Assembly: GCF_003096095.1 (NCBI RefSeq) | Contig: NZ_CP015453.1 | Location: forward strand, 2,108,001 to 2,172,000 | Source: Dietzia psychralcaliphila | GTDB taxonomy: Bacteria > Actinomycetota > Actinomycetes > Mycobacteriales > Mycobacteriaceae | DNA length: 64,000 nt | Direction: 5' to 3' | Part shown: in pieces, positions 1-8,292 of the stretch | Numbering within the stretch: position 1 is the first letter of the stretch | How the letters are laid out: each line of letters begins with the position of its first letter | The notes under the pieces: generated by a model | Seen by the model: the letters and a program-made list of their open reading frames with translations, nothing else | The model's database searches: none | Told to the model about the DNA's origin: nothing | Made by a program: the position numbers and the translations under genes

Positions 1-769
1 GAGATCCGATGCCCTCGATCTCCACGGTCACACGGTCGCCGGGGAGCATCGGTCCGACTCCGGCCGGGGTACCCGTCAGCACGACGTCGCCCGGTAGCAG
101 GGTCATGACCCTGCTCACGTACTCGATGATCTCGCCCACGGTGTGCATGAACTGAGAGGTGTTGCCGTCCTGGCGTACCTCCGAGGTTCCGTCCGGGTGG
201 TGGAGGGTGGTGCGGACGTCGAGGCCGTTGGGGTCGAGGTCGGTGACGATCCACGGGCCCAGCGGGCAGAAGGTGTCGTAGCCCTTTCCCCGGGTCCACT
301 GACCGTCCGAGAGCTGCTGGTCGCGAGCCGTCACGTCATTCGCGCAGGTGTATCCCAGGATCACCTCATGGGCACGGGCGGCCGAGACGTCGCGACAGGG
401 TTGACCGATCACCACGGCGAGCTCGCCCTCGTGGTCCACCCGCTCGGAACTGGGCGGGTAGGCGATCGCGGCCTCGGGGCCGACCACAGAGGTGTTGGGC
501 TTGAGGAAGATCAGGGGCTCACTGGGCGCCTCGGACCCCATCTCCTGGGCGTGCTCGGCGTAGTTCTTACCGACGCACACCACCTTGGAGGCGAGGATGG
601 GCGCGAGTAACCGGACGTCGGCCAACGGCCATTCACGACCGGTGAACTCGGGGGTGCCGAAGGGGTGTTCCGAGATCTCCGCGCAGGTGAGCGCGGCGGG
701 ATCGGAGACGTCACCGCGGACCTCGACGAAGGCGAATCCCTGCGGGTGGGCGATACGGGCGAGACGCAT
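1..769 (-). CDS. Fumarylacetoacetate hydrolase (FAH) family protein, 3' end cut by window edge
   Basis: The reading frame opens at ATG 769 and is still open at base 1, so about 256 residues are visible and only a short C-terminus is missing. FAH-family enzymes cleave C-C bonds in, or decarboxylate, 2-oxo acids such as acylpyruvates using a divalent metal. The metal site is visible: HEGE (Glu114, Glu116) and CANDVTARD (Asp145), with the 29-residue spacing of acylpyruvate hydrolases, plus TGTPAGVGPM near the end. The N-terminal 55 residues are the small domain of the bacterial short form. The exonuclease gene ends 10 bases upstream, so it is probably co-transcribed. M. tuberculosis has an FAH homologue just before leuB, as I recall. 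The substrate cannot be read from sequence. Confidence 0.88.
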   Translation of the reverse strand, partial: MRLARIAHPQGFAFVEVRGDVSDPAALTCAEISEHPFGTPEFTGREWPLADVRLLAPILASKVVCVGKNYAEHAQEMGSEAPSEPLIFLKPNTSVVGPEAAIAYPPSSERVDHEGELAVVIGQPCRDVSAARAHEVILGYTCANDVTARDQQLSDGQWTRGKGYDTFCPLGPWIVTDLDPNGLDVRTTLHHPDGTSEVRQDGNTSQFMHTVGEIIEYVSRVMTLLPGDVVLTGTPAGVGPMLPGDRVTVEIEGIGS

Positions 770-779
770 ACCCGCGATC

Positions 780-1496
780 CTATGCCGTTCGCAGATCCCG
801 GAGCGTCGTGACCCCGCGGTCGTGCAACTCCGCCGTCTGTGCCAGGTACAACTCCGCGCACGCGAGGGCGTCGATCAACGCGTCGTGTGCCCGGTAGCGG
901 GGAAGGCCGTACCGTTCCCTGGCATTCCACAGCCGGAGTTCGTCCGGGGAGGACTCCGGGGCGAAACCCATGTCGACGCCTCCCCCGAGTACCCGGCGGT
1001 GGAGTTCGAGGGTGTCGACGGGGACGAACGGCGGCCGCACTCCGTGCCCAGACGTGCACAGTGCGCCGAGGAAGTCCGTTTCTATACGACTGTAGTGGGC
1101 TACCAGCACCCGACCGGTCAACGCCGCGAAGACCCGTTCCAGGAAGACGTCCACCCCCACTCCGGTCGCCACCGTGTCGTCGGTGATCCCGTGCACCGTG
1201 GCGCTCTGACCCACTCCCTCGACCTCGTCGGCGCCATCGGCCCGCAGGAGCATCGCCTGCGCACCGCCGAGCACGATCCGATCACCGTCCACCGGCACCA
1301 GCCCCACTGACAGGACCCTGTCCCGCCGTGGATCGAGGCCGGTGGTCTCCACGTCCATCGCCAGCAGCGGCAGGTCCGCCAGCGGGGTCGACGGCCCCGG
1401 AGGTGGGGTCTCGAGGTAGCGCCGGAGCGGACCGTCCGGAAGGCGCCGTGCGGAGCGACGCCGGCGCCCGGCCCCGGTGAACCACTCGCGCATCAC
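780..1496 (-). CDS. DnaQ-like 3'-5' exonuclease domain protein
   Basis: This 238-residue protein has a DEDDh exonuclease fold: MDVETTGLD (Exo I, about residue 47), VHGIT (about 100), VAHYSRIETDF (Exo II) and YRAHDALIDALA (Exo III, with the histidine five residues before the aspartate). It should remove nucleotides from a 3' end, but the natural substrate is unknown. An Arg-rich stretch precedes the domain. GTG 1496 overlaps the stop of the DUF294 gene in a GTGA arrangement, so the two are translationally coupled; ATG 1493 is an equally possible start. A DnaQ-like exonuclease next to a cNMP/CBS/DUF294 protein is a recurrent bacterial pair, often beside acetate transporters, but no transporter is present here. 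Confidence 0.85.
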   Translation of the reverse strand: MMREWFTGAGRRRRSARRLPDGPLRRYLETPPPGPSTPLADLPLLAMDVETTGLDPRRDRVLSVGLVPVDGDRIVLGGAQAMLLRADGADEVEGVGQSATVHGITDDTVATGVGVDVFLERVFAALTGRVLVAHYSRIETDFLGALCTSGHGVRPPFVPVDTLELHRRVLGGGVDMGFAPESSPDELRLWNARERYGLPRYRAHDALIDALACAELYLAQTAELHDRGVTTLRDLRTA

Positions 1497-3355
1497 ATCT
1501 GCCCGACCCGGTACTTCAGGGCGAGCGAGCCCTGCACCCCGGCGATGATGCGGAAGGCGGCGCGGAGACGGTGGCGATCGGCGGAGCTGAGTGTGCCGGG
1601 GTCGACGTGGTTGTCCTGTGGGTCGTCGTCGGCGATCTGACGTGCATGGTGGCGATAGGTCAGACCGCGCAGGAACCGGAAGGCCTCGCCGAGGTCCTCC
1701 GCGTCAGCACGCGCGATCACACCGGCACCGGCCGCGGCGTCGAGTCGGCCGAGGGTGGACACCTCGTCCAGGCCCGCCGAGAGGGCGTGCACCCGCGCGA
1801 TCTGGACCACGGGCGCGATCCCGCCCGCCTTGAGGTCCAGAGTGTTGCGGTACTCGCCCCGTCGTGCCACCACCAAGCCGCGGAAGAAGCCCAGCGGCGG
1901 GTGCCAGTCGCAGGCTATTCGCGCCAGGTGCGTCTGGAACCGCCGGCTGCCCTCGGCGCGCCGCAGCATCTCACCACGCACCCGCATGAACAGCGAGGTG
2001 TCACCGTGGACCGGTCGGATGTCCAGGAATACCTGGGAGTGCAGGACGGCATCCGCCTCGGGAGCCCGCACCCAGTCCCCCACCTGCCGTTCCCAGTCCC
2101 TGCACGTGCGGCGCCACGCCTGGTTGGTGGCCATGACTTCGCCCGGACACAGTGGGAAGCCGGCCCGGTCGAGCCCGGCGCACACCTGCTCGGCCAGCGC
2201 TGCGAAGTACGGGCCCGCGTCCGGCGTCACCTCCGCCGCGTCGTCGAGGATCAACGCGTTGTCCTGGTCGCTCGCCACGCCGAGCTCACCTCTGGCCTGC
2301 GAGCCGAGACCGACCCAGCAGTACGGCACCGGCGGCGGTCCGAGGTCCCCCTCCGCCAGCGAGATCAAGCGCCGTGTCGCCGCATCCGCGGTGGCCGTGA
2401 TGACCCGGCCGATGTCCTGTGGGGCGGTGCCGCGGCGGACGAACTCGCCGACCAGGGCGGGCAACCGGGCCGCCAGGGTCGCGACCCCCTCGGAGTCGGG
2501 CGCTCGTGCGATGCGTGCCGCCAGGTATACGGGGTCCGTCTGGGCCAGACGGAGCAGGTCCCCGCTGGTCACCATCCCCACCGGCACGCCGTCCTCACAG
2601 ACCGGCAGGTGATGTACCCCCCGGTCGATCTGGAGGAGCGTGGCGTCGAAGGCGCGTGTCCCCGCGTCGACCGCCACCGGGTCGGGGGTCATGATCGTCG
2701 ACACCGGGGCCCCGGTGTCCCCTCCGACCGCGACGACCTTGGAGCGCAGATCGCGGTCGGTGAAGATGCCCACGACGCGTCCCGCCTCCACCACGAGCAG
2801 TGCGGATACGCGGCTGTCGGTCATGAGTAGCGCGGCGTCGCGGATGGTGGTGTCGGGACCGGTGGTCACCGCGTCGCGGGCGAGGAGTTCTCCGACCGGT
2901 GTGCCCAGGGCGTCCCCACCCGCGGCCTCGAGCCGGGCCGAGGCGAGGTCCTGGCGGATCCGGTCACTGCGTTGACCGAAGAACTGACGCAGACGAGGGT
3001 GCTCGGCGGCGAGCTCGTCCAGGACCTCACGGGGCATCTCGAGCAGCAGGGTGTCGGCCACCGCCACCATCCGGTAGCGCGACGGGCCGCTGTGGGCCAG
3101 GGACGAGTAGCCGAAGCAGTCTCCCTCGCCCCGCGCGTCGAGAAGCATCCCGTCCGGGTCGCACACCTCCACGGCGCCGGATCGGATGATGTTCAAGGTG
3201 TCGTTCAGCGCTCCCGCCTCGAGGATCACGGTCCCCCGGCGGTGATACCGCTGTGTGAGACGCGCGGGTATCCGATCGAGCTGGTCACCGGTCAGCTCGT
3301 CGAAGGGAGCACAGCGGGCGAGGAAATCCCTCACCTCGGCGAGTTCGACGTCCAT
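1493..3355 (-). CDS. Cyclic-nucleotide-binding / CBS / DUF294 putative nucleotidyltransferase
   Basis: About 620 residues with four modules: a cyclic-nucleotide-binding domain (about 15-130), two CBS domains (about 150-270), a DUF294 nucleotidyltransferase-like domain with GLGSQARGELGVASDQDNA (about 350-375, resembling the GlnD uridylyltransferase active site) and a DUF294 C-terminal helical domain. It looks like a soluble sensor in which ligand binding controls a nucleotidyl-transfer domain; neither ligand nor target is known. I chose ATG 3355. The frame stays open to GTG 3409, but that codon lies inside a strong inverted repeat downstream of leuB and has no homologous coding extension. The exonuclease gene follows with a 4-base overlap. 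Confidence 0.85.
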   Translation of the reverse strand: MDVELAEVRDFLARCAPFDELTGDQLDRIPARLTQRYHRRGTVILEAGALNDTLNIIRSGAVEVCDPDGMLLDARGEGDCFGYSSLAHSGPSRYRMVAVADTLLLEMPREVLDELAAEHPRLRQFFGQRSDRIRQDLASARLEAAGGDALGTPVGELLARDAVTTGPDTTIRDAALLMTDSRVSALLVVEAGRVVGIFTDRDLRSKVVAVGGDTGAPVSTIMTPDPVAVDAGTRAFDATLLQIDRGVHHLPVCEDGVPVGMVTSGDLLRLAQTDPVYLAARIARAPDSEGVATLAARLPALVGEFVRRGTAPQDIGRVITATADAATRRLISLAEGDLGPPPVPYCWVGLGSQARGELGVASDQDNALILDDAAEVTPDAGPYFAALAEQVCAGLDRAGFPLCPGEVMATNQAWRRTCRDWERQVGDWVRAPEADAVLHSQVFLDIRPVHGDTSLFMRVRGEMLRRAEGSRRFQTHLARIACDWHPPLGFFRGLVVARRGEYRNTLDLKAGGIAPVVQIARVHALSAGLDEVSTLGRLDAAAGAGVIARADAEDLGEAFRFLRGLTYRHHARQIADDDPQDNHVDPGTLSSADRHRLRAAFRIIAGVQGSLALKYRVGQM

Positions 3356-3377
3356 GGGACCACTCTGGACGCCCGCG

Positions 3378-3419
3378 ACCCGCGGTGTGATCCGCTTCAC
3401 GCGATTCACACCCGCGGGT
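3378..3419 (-). terminator. Inverted repeat downstream of leuB, probable terminator or operator
   Basis: ACCCGCGGTGTGA at 3378-3390 and TCACACCCGCGGGT at 3406-3419 are complementary except for one extra G, separated by 15 bases. The element starts 20 bases past the leuB stop and ends 22 bases before the DUF294 start. There is no U-tract, so an intrinsic terminator would be of the actinobacterial tail-less type. An operator for the DUF294 gene is the alternative. Confidence 0.5.
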
Positions 3420-3439
3420 CGTCGGACTCGTGAGCGGTT

Positions 3440-4459
3440 CTAGCAGCTCACCGCCGCCACGATGCGGTCGCCCACCTCGGACGTGACGATCGGGCCGGCA
3501 CCGCGGGAACCCAGGTCGGACTCGACCGCCGCCTCGACGCGCTCGGCCTCGCCAACCCTGCCCACGTGGCGCAGGAGCAGCGCGACGGAGAGGATCGCGG
3601 CGGTGGGGTCGGCCTTGCCCTGTCCGGCGATGTCCGGGGCCGAGCCGTGAACCGGCTCGAACATGGACGGGTTGGTGCCGGAGGCATCGATGTTCCCCGA
3701 CGCCGCGGTGCCGATCCCCCCGGTGACGGCGGCGGCCAGATCGGTGATGATGTCACCGAACAGGTTGTCGGTGACGATCACGTCGAACCGGGACGGGTCG
3801 GTGACCATGTAGATCGTCGCGGCGTCGATGTGGATGTAGTCCACCTCGACGCCGGGGAACTCCGGCGCCACCTCGTCGACGGTGCGCTGCCACAGTCCGC
3901 CGGCGTTGACCAGCACGTTGGTCTTGTGGACCAGGGTCAGCTTCCCGCGGCGCGACTGCGCCCGGGCGAAGGCGTCGCGGACCACGCGTTCCACACCGAA
4001 GCGGGTGTTGACCGAGGTCTCGGTGCCGATCTCGTGCGGTGTGCCCACGCGGATCGCGCCGCCGTTGCCGGTGTAGAGCCCTTCGGTGCCCTCGCGGACC
4101 ACCACGAAGTCGATCTCACCGGGGTCCTTCAACGGGGTGGCCGACCCCGGGAAGAGCCGCGACGGACGGAGATTGACGTGGTGGTCGAGCGCGAACCGCA
4201 GCGGCAGCAACATGCCGCGCTCCAGGACTCCGGCCGGCACCGACCGCGGATCGCCGATCGCCCCGAGCAGGATCGCGTCGTGCCCCTTGAGGCTCTCGAC
4301 GTCGGCGTCGGTCAGGGTCTCCCCGTTGCGTAGGTACCGCCGGGCGCCGAGGTCGTACTCGGTCTTCTCGATGCCGGGGACGAGGGCGTCGAGCACCCTG
4401 AGCGCCTCGGCCGTGACCTCGACGCCGATGCCGTCGCCGGGGATGACTGCGAGCTTCAT
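3440..4459 (-). CDS. leuB: 3-isopropylmalate dehydrogenase
   Basis: 339 residues, the usual LeuB length. It oxidatively decarboxylates 3-isopropylmalate to 2-oxoisocaproate with NAD+, the third step of leucine synthesis, in the cytosol. Visible landmarks are VIPGDGIG at the N-terminus, substrate arginines in [22 protein letters not shown], the catalytic lysine in HKTNVL, the metal aspartates in [13 protein letters not shown] and the dinucleotide loop [16 protein letters not shown]. The frame is open far upstream, but ATG 4459 starts exactly at the family's conserved [12 protein letters not shown]. It lies 35 bases after serA in the same direction, the serA-leuB order also found in M. tuberculosis. 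The nearby ilv genes make the related valine and isoleucine. Confidence 0.97.
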   Translation of the reverse strand: MKLAVIPGDGIGVEVTAEALRVLDALVPGIEKTEYDLGARRYLRNGETLTDADVESLKGHDAILLGAIGDPRSVPAGVLERGMLLPLRFALDHHVNLRPSRLFPGSATPLKDPGEIDFVVVREGTEGLYTGNGGAIRVGTPHEIGTETSVNTRFGVERVVRDAFARAQSRRGKLTLVHKTNVLVNAGGLWQRTVDEVAPEFPGVEVDYIHIDAATIYMVTDPSRFDVIVTDNLFGDIITDLAAAVTGGIGTAASGNIDASGTNPSMFEPVHGSAPDIAGQGKADPTAAILSVALLLRHVGRVGEAERVEAAVESDLGSRGAGPIVTSEVGDRIVAAVSC

Positions 4460-4494
4460 GATCTCTGTATTCCTCTCCACCGGTCCCTTTCCAC

Positions 4495-6087
4495 TCAGGC
4501 CAGGGAGATCTGGGTGGCGGTGGCGTCGAGTTCGGAGACGATCCGGTCGACGGTGGGCTCGGCCACCGCGCGGTCCACGCGGAGGATGAGCGAGGCGCCC
4601 TCGCCGTGGGCGTCCTGGCTCAGCGCCGCGGCCTGGATGTCGATGTTCTCGCCGCCGAGGATGGAGCCCACCTTGCCGAGGACGCCCGGACGGTCGGAGT
4701 AGTGGACGAAGAGGTTCTGGCCCTCGGCGCGCATGTCGAAGCCACGCTCGTTGATCCGCACGATCTTCTGCACCTGGTCCAGCCCGGAGAGCGTGCCGGT
4801 GACCTCGGCGCTGGCGCCGTCGGCCGCGACCGCCGTGACGGAGACGGTGCTGCGGTACGACTTGGACTCGCTGTGGGTCTCCACCGAGTGGGTGACGCCG
4901 CGCTGCTCGGCCATCTGGCCCACGTTGACGAAGGTCGCCGGCTCGTCGGTGATCGCGGAGAACATCCCGCGCAGGGCGGCCAGCCCGAGGACGTCGACCT
5001 GCTCGGCCGCCAGCTCGCCGGCGACGTCGACCCGCACCGTGGTGGGCACGCCCGGGCACAGGTGCCCGGCCATCAGGCCGACCTTGCGGACCAGGTCGAG
5101 CCAGGGCGCGACCTCGTCACCGACGGGGCCGCCGGAGACGTTGACGGCGTCGGGCACGAACTCCCCGCGCAGGGCCAACAGGACACTGCGCGCGACGTCG
5201 GTGCCGGCGCGGTCCTGGGCCTCGCTGGTGGAGGCGCCCAGGTGCGGGGTCACCACCGTGTTCTCGAGCTCGAACAGCGGCGAGTCGGTGCAGGGCTCGG
5301 TGTCGAACACGTCGAGGCCGGCGGACCGGACCTTGCCCGACTTCAGGGCGTCGACGAGCGCCGACTCCACGATCAGGCCGCCACGCGCGGCGTTGACGAT
5401 CACGACGCCGTCCTTGGCCCGGGCCAGCCGCTCGGCGTCGAACAGGCCGGCGGTCTCCTTGGTCTTGGGCAGGTGCATCGTGATGATGTCGGCGCGGGAG
5501 ACCAACTCGTCGATGTCCACCAGCTCGATGCCGAGCTGGGCGGCCCGCGCGGCCGGCAGGTAGGGGTCGTAGGCGATGAGGTGGGTGTCGAACGCCGCGA
5601 GCCGCTGGGCCACGAGCTGACCGATCCGTCCCAGGCCCACCACGCCGACGGTCTTGCCGAGCAACTCGACGCCGTTGAACGAGCTGCGCTTCCAGGTGTG
5701 CTCGCGCAGGGTGCGATCGGCGGCCGGGATCTGGCGGCAGGCGGCCATGAGCAGGGCGACGGCGTGCTCGGCGGCCGAGTGGATGTTGGAGGTGGGGGCG
5801 TTGACCACCATGACACCGCGCTCGGTGGCGGCGGGGATCTCGACGTTGTCCAGCCCCACACCCGCGCGGCCGATGATCTTGAGCTTCGGGGCGGCGGCCA
5901 TCACCTCGGCGTCGACGGTCGTGGCGGAGCGGACGAGGATCGCGTCCGCGTCGGCGACGGCCTCGAGGAGCTTGGGACGATCCGGGCCGTCGACCCAGCG
6001 GACCTCCACGGCGTCGCCGAGCGCGTCGACGGTCGACTGGGCGAGCTTGTCGGCGATGAGGACGACGGGACGTCCGGATGCTGTCAC
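4495..6087 (-). CDS. serA: D-3-phosphoglycerate dehydrogenase, long actinobacterial form
   Basis: 530 residues, the long form in which an intervening (ASB) domain lies between the catalytic core and a C-terminal ACT domain. It oxidises 3-phosphoglycerate to 3-phosphohydroxypyruvate with NAD+, the first step of serine synthesis. Visible: [11 protein letters not shown] (Rossmann loop, about 146), NAARGGLI with the substrate arginine, TPHLGAST with the catalytic histidine, and [15 protein letters not shown] opening the ACT domain (about 455), the expected serine-feedback site. Start is GTG 6087 behind GAGGAG eight bases upstream. A TAGACT hexamer on the minus strand near 6123-6128 is a possible -10. 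leuB follows in the same direction. Confidence 0.96.
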   Translation of the reverse strand: MTASGRPVVLIADKLAQSTVDALGDAVEVRWVDGPDRPKLLEAVADADAILVRSATTVDAEVMAAAPKLKIIGRAGVGLDNVEIPAATERGVMVVNAPTSNIHSAAEHAVALLMAACRQIPAADRTLREHTWKRSSFNGVELLGKTVGVVGLGRIGQLVAQRLAAFDTHLIAYDPYLPAARAAQLGIELVDIDELVSRADIITMHLPKTKETAGLFDAERLARAKDGVVIVNAARGGLIVESALVDALKSGKVRSAGLDVFDTEPCTDSPLFELENTVVTPHLGASTSEAQDRAGTDVARSVLLALRGEFVPDAVNVSGGPVGDEVAPWLDLVRKVGLMAGHLCPGVPTTVRVDVAGELAAEQVDVLGLAALRGMFSAITDEPATFVNVGQMAEQRGVTHSVETHSESKSYRSTVSVTAVAADGASAEVTGTLSGLDQVQKIVRINERGFDMRAEGQNLFVHYSDRPGVLGKVGSILGGENIDIQAAALSQDAHGEGASLILRVDRAVAEPTVDRIVSELDATATQISLA

Positions 6088-6232
6088 AGTGGGATCTCCT
6101 CGGTGTCAATTTGGGCACACCCAGTCTAGGCCACCGCACACCGCCGACGACCAGTGGCCGGGGTGGCCCGGGACGCCTACCGTGGCTGATGTCACCGCAG
6201 GCCCCGACCGACGTCCGACGAACGGATCACCT

Positions 6233-6814
6233 ATGTTGCGCCCGCCCCGGTCGACCGGTTTCCCGGTCCGCCTGCCCAGCCCCTGGTTGCCCGTCCTCGC
6301 GCCCGCGCGCGGCTCGACAGCTGTCGCCTCCTACCTCCGGGCCCACCTCTACGGGGCCGCGGTGGGTCGCAGCCTCCTCGACCACTGCATCCGCGCCGTC
6401 GACGAGAGCGACAAGACCCGTCTGGAGCCACTGCGGACCCAGTTCGAGCAGGAGATCGACACCGCCGCCGCGCTCCTGTCCCGACTGACCCCCATCGGGA
6501 CCCCGGGCAGACGGCTGCTCCGTCTGTCGACCGGTATCACGTTCTCCGTGCTGCCCGTGGGCCCGGTGCTGAGCGATCCCCTGGCGCGACTCGCGGTGCT
6601 GGAGGCGCTGCGCACCCTCGTGGTGGCCAAGCGCTCCATGTGGGAACTGCTCGCGGACTCGTGGGTCGCCGACCGTCCCTCCGGGGGCGACGACGACGAG
6701 GTGGGCGGGCCCGGCACCCGGCGGGTCCTGCTGGGCTTGGCCGACCAGGCCGTGGCGCAGGAGAAGCTGCTCGAGGAACTGCGCCGCACCTACGGCCTGG
6801 CGGTCTTCGAGTGA
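6233..6814 (+). CDS. Conserved-looking helical protein of unknown function
   Basis: I do not recognise this 193-residue protein. It is rich in Leu, Ala and Arg and predicts as mostly helical, with no signal peptide or membrane segment. An acidic, glycine-rich loop (GGDDDEVGG, about 150) separates the last helix. It is likely real because its stop overlaps the start of the FAD oxidoreductase in a GTGA arrangement and because it is divergent from serA with a plausible promoter hexamer, TACCGT, at 6178-6183. ATG 6233 is the chosen start; GTG 6182 in the same frame would add 17 residues. Tight coupling suggests a job connected with the oxidoreductase, perhaps as a partner subunit. Confidence 0.6.
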   Translation: MLRPPRSTGFPVRLPSPWLPVLAPARGSTAVASYLRAHLYGAAVGRSLLDHCIRAVDESDKTRLEPLRTQFEQEIDTAAALLSRLTPIGTPGRRLLRLSTGITFSVLPVGPVLSDPLARLAVLEALRTLVVAKRSMWELLADSWVADRPSGGDDDEVGGPGTRRVLLGLADQAVAQEKLLEELRRTYGLAVFE

Positions 6815-8283
6815 CGTCGTCGACACCGGTGCGTGCCGATGTGGTGGTGGTGGGTTCGGGACCGAACGGCCTCGCCGCCGCGCTCCTGTGCGCCCGCGCG
6901 GGCCGGCGGGTCGTGGTGCTCGAGGCAGAGGACACCATCGGGGGCGGGTGCCGCACGCTCCCCATGGACGGGATGCCCGGCGACCTCGGCGCGGACCTGA
7001 TGGTCGACCCGTGCTCCGCGGTCCACCCGATGGCCGGCGCCGCTCCGTTCTTCCGCGGGTTCGACCTGGCCGCACACGGTGTGGAGTTGGCGACACCGCC
7101 GGTCCAGTTGGCCCACGCGCTGCCCGGGCGCGACGCGATCGTCGTCCCGTCCGACCCCTCCCCCGGAGCCCTGGCCGAGGGCCTGGGGTCCCAGACGGAG
7201 GCCCGTGCCTGGTGGCGGGTCATGGGCCCGACGGCCGAGCGGTCCCTCGAGGTGGTGGCCGCCGCGTTGTCGGATCAGCGGTCCGTCCCGCCGGTGACGG
7301 CCACGGCGGCGGTCGCTGCGGCGTTCCTCCGCGCCCATCCCCGCGGGGGGCTGGGCGACCCGTTCGGTCCCGACGGGCGAACACTGCTGTCCGGGATCTC
7401 CGCCCACGCCATCACCCCTCTGTCCTCCCCGGCCGCGACCGCTGTCGGGGTGGTACTGGGTTCGCTCCTGCACTCCCCGATGGGGTGGGCTCTCCCGGTC
7501 GGGGGCAGCGGTGCCATCACCAGCGCGCTGGCGGACGCGGTCCGCGACGCCGGGGGCGAGATCCGGACCGGGGCGCGGGTGGACTCACTGGCACGGATCG
7601 ACGCACGGGACATCGTCTTCAACACCTCCTCGCGGATCCTCGGCGACATCCTGCTCGCGTCCTCGCCGTCGCCGTCGGTGGAGCGGCGGGCCCGCCGTCT
7701 GACACGCGCGCCGATCGGCGGCGCGGCGGCGAAAGTCGACCTGGTCCTGTCGGGCCCTGTCCCGTGGCGCGACGCCCGCCTGCAGGGCGCCGGAACCGTA
7801 CACCTGGGCGGGGAAACGGAGCAGATCGCGGCGGCCGAACGCGCTGTCGCCTCCGGCCGTCACGCAGACCGGCCGATGGTTCTCGTCTCCCAGCCGTGGG
7901 TGACCGATCCGGGGCGCGTCGCCGCCGACGGACGACGACCCCTGTGGACCTACGCGCACGTTCCCGCCTGGTCCGAACAGAACCAGACCGAGCAGGTCCT
8001 CACCGCGCTGGAGGAGGTCGCACCCGGCGTCCGCGACGTCGTGGTGGCCACCCGGTGTACGCCCGCCTCACGGATGGGCGAGCACAACGCCAACTACGCC
8101 GGCGGCGACATCGCGGCGGGCCGGGTCGACCTCCGCGGACTCGTCGCCCGTCCGGTCCCCCGGGCCGATCCCTTCGCCACCGGTGTCCCGGGTGTGTGGC
8201 ACGCATCCGGCTCCACACCCCCGGGTCCCGGCGTCCACGGGATGGCCGGACAGCACGTGGCGGACCGGATCATCGGCGGCTGA
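6811..8283 (+). CDS. FAD-dependent NAD(P)/phytoene-dehydrogenase-like oxidoreductase
   Basis: 490 residues with an N-terminal dinucleotide-binding motif, VVVVGSGPNGLAAALLCARA (about residues 10-29), followed by VLEAEDTIGGGCRT, the pattern of the phytoene desaturase/amine oxidase flavoprotein superfamily. The C-terminus has HASGSTPPGPGVHGMAG, typical of the FAD-contacting end. The family oxidises C-C or C-N bonds in lipophilic substrates; the substrate here is unknown. No carotenoid genes are nearby, so carotenoid synthesis is not implied. Start is GTG 6811, overlapping the stop of the upstream unknown gene. A homologue sits beside serA in M. tuberculosis, as I recall. It converges with the lipoprotein gene, 9 bases apart. 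Confidence 0.82.
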   Translation: MTSSTPVRADVVVVGSGPNGLAAALLCARAGRRVVVLEAEDTIGGGCRTLPMDGMPGDLGADLMVDPCSAVHPMAGAAPFFRGFDLAAHGVELATPPVQLAHALPGRDAIVVPSDPSPGALAEGLGSQTEARAWWRVMGPTAERSLEVVAAALSDQRSVPPVTATAAVAAAFLRAHPRGGLGDPFGPDGRTLLSGISAHAITPLSSPAATAVGVVLGSLLHSPMGWALPVGGSGAITSALADAVRDAGGEIRTGARVDSLARIDARDIVFNTSSRILGDILLASSPSPSVERRARRLTRAPIGGAAAKVDLVLSGPVPWRDARLQGAGTVHLGGETEQIAAAERAVASGRHADRPMVLVSQPWVTDPGRVAADGRRPLWTYAHVPAWSEQNQTEQVLTALEEVAPGVRDVVVATRCTPASRMGEHNANYAGGDIAAGRVDLRGLVARPVPRADPFATGVPGVWHASGSTPPGPGVHGMAGQHVADRIIGG

Positions 8284-8292
8284 CAGGCCGAC

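Noticed and set aside
1571-2830. 419-codon plus-strand ORF
   Set aside because: It is antisense to the DUF294 gene, which has clear motifs; such shadows are common at this GC content.
3356-3409. GTG 3409 as the start of the DUF294 protein
   Set aside because: It lies inside the arm of a strong inverted repeat and the added residues show no domain logic.
4460-5059. Open frame extending leuB upstream
   Set aside because: It runs through serA in another frame and lacks any domain; LeuB begins at [12 protein letters not shown].
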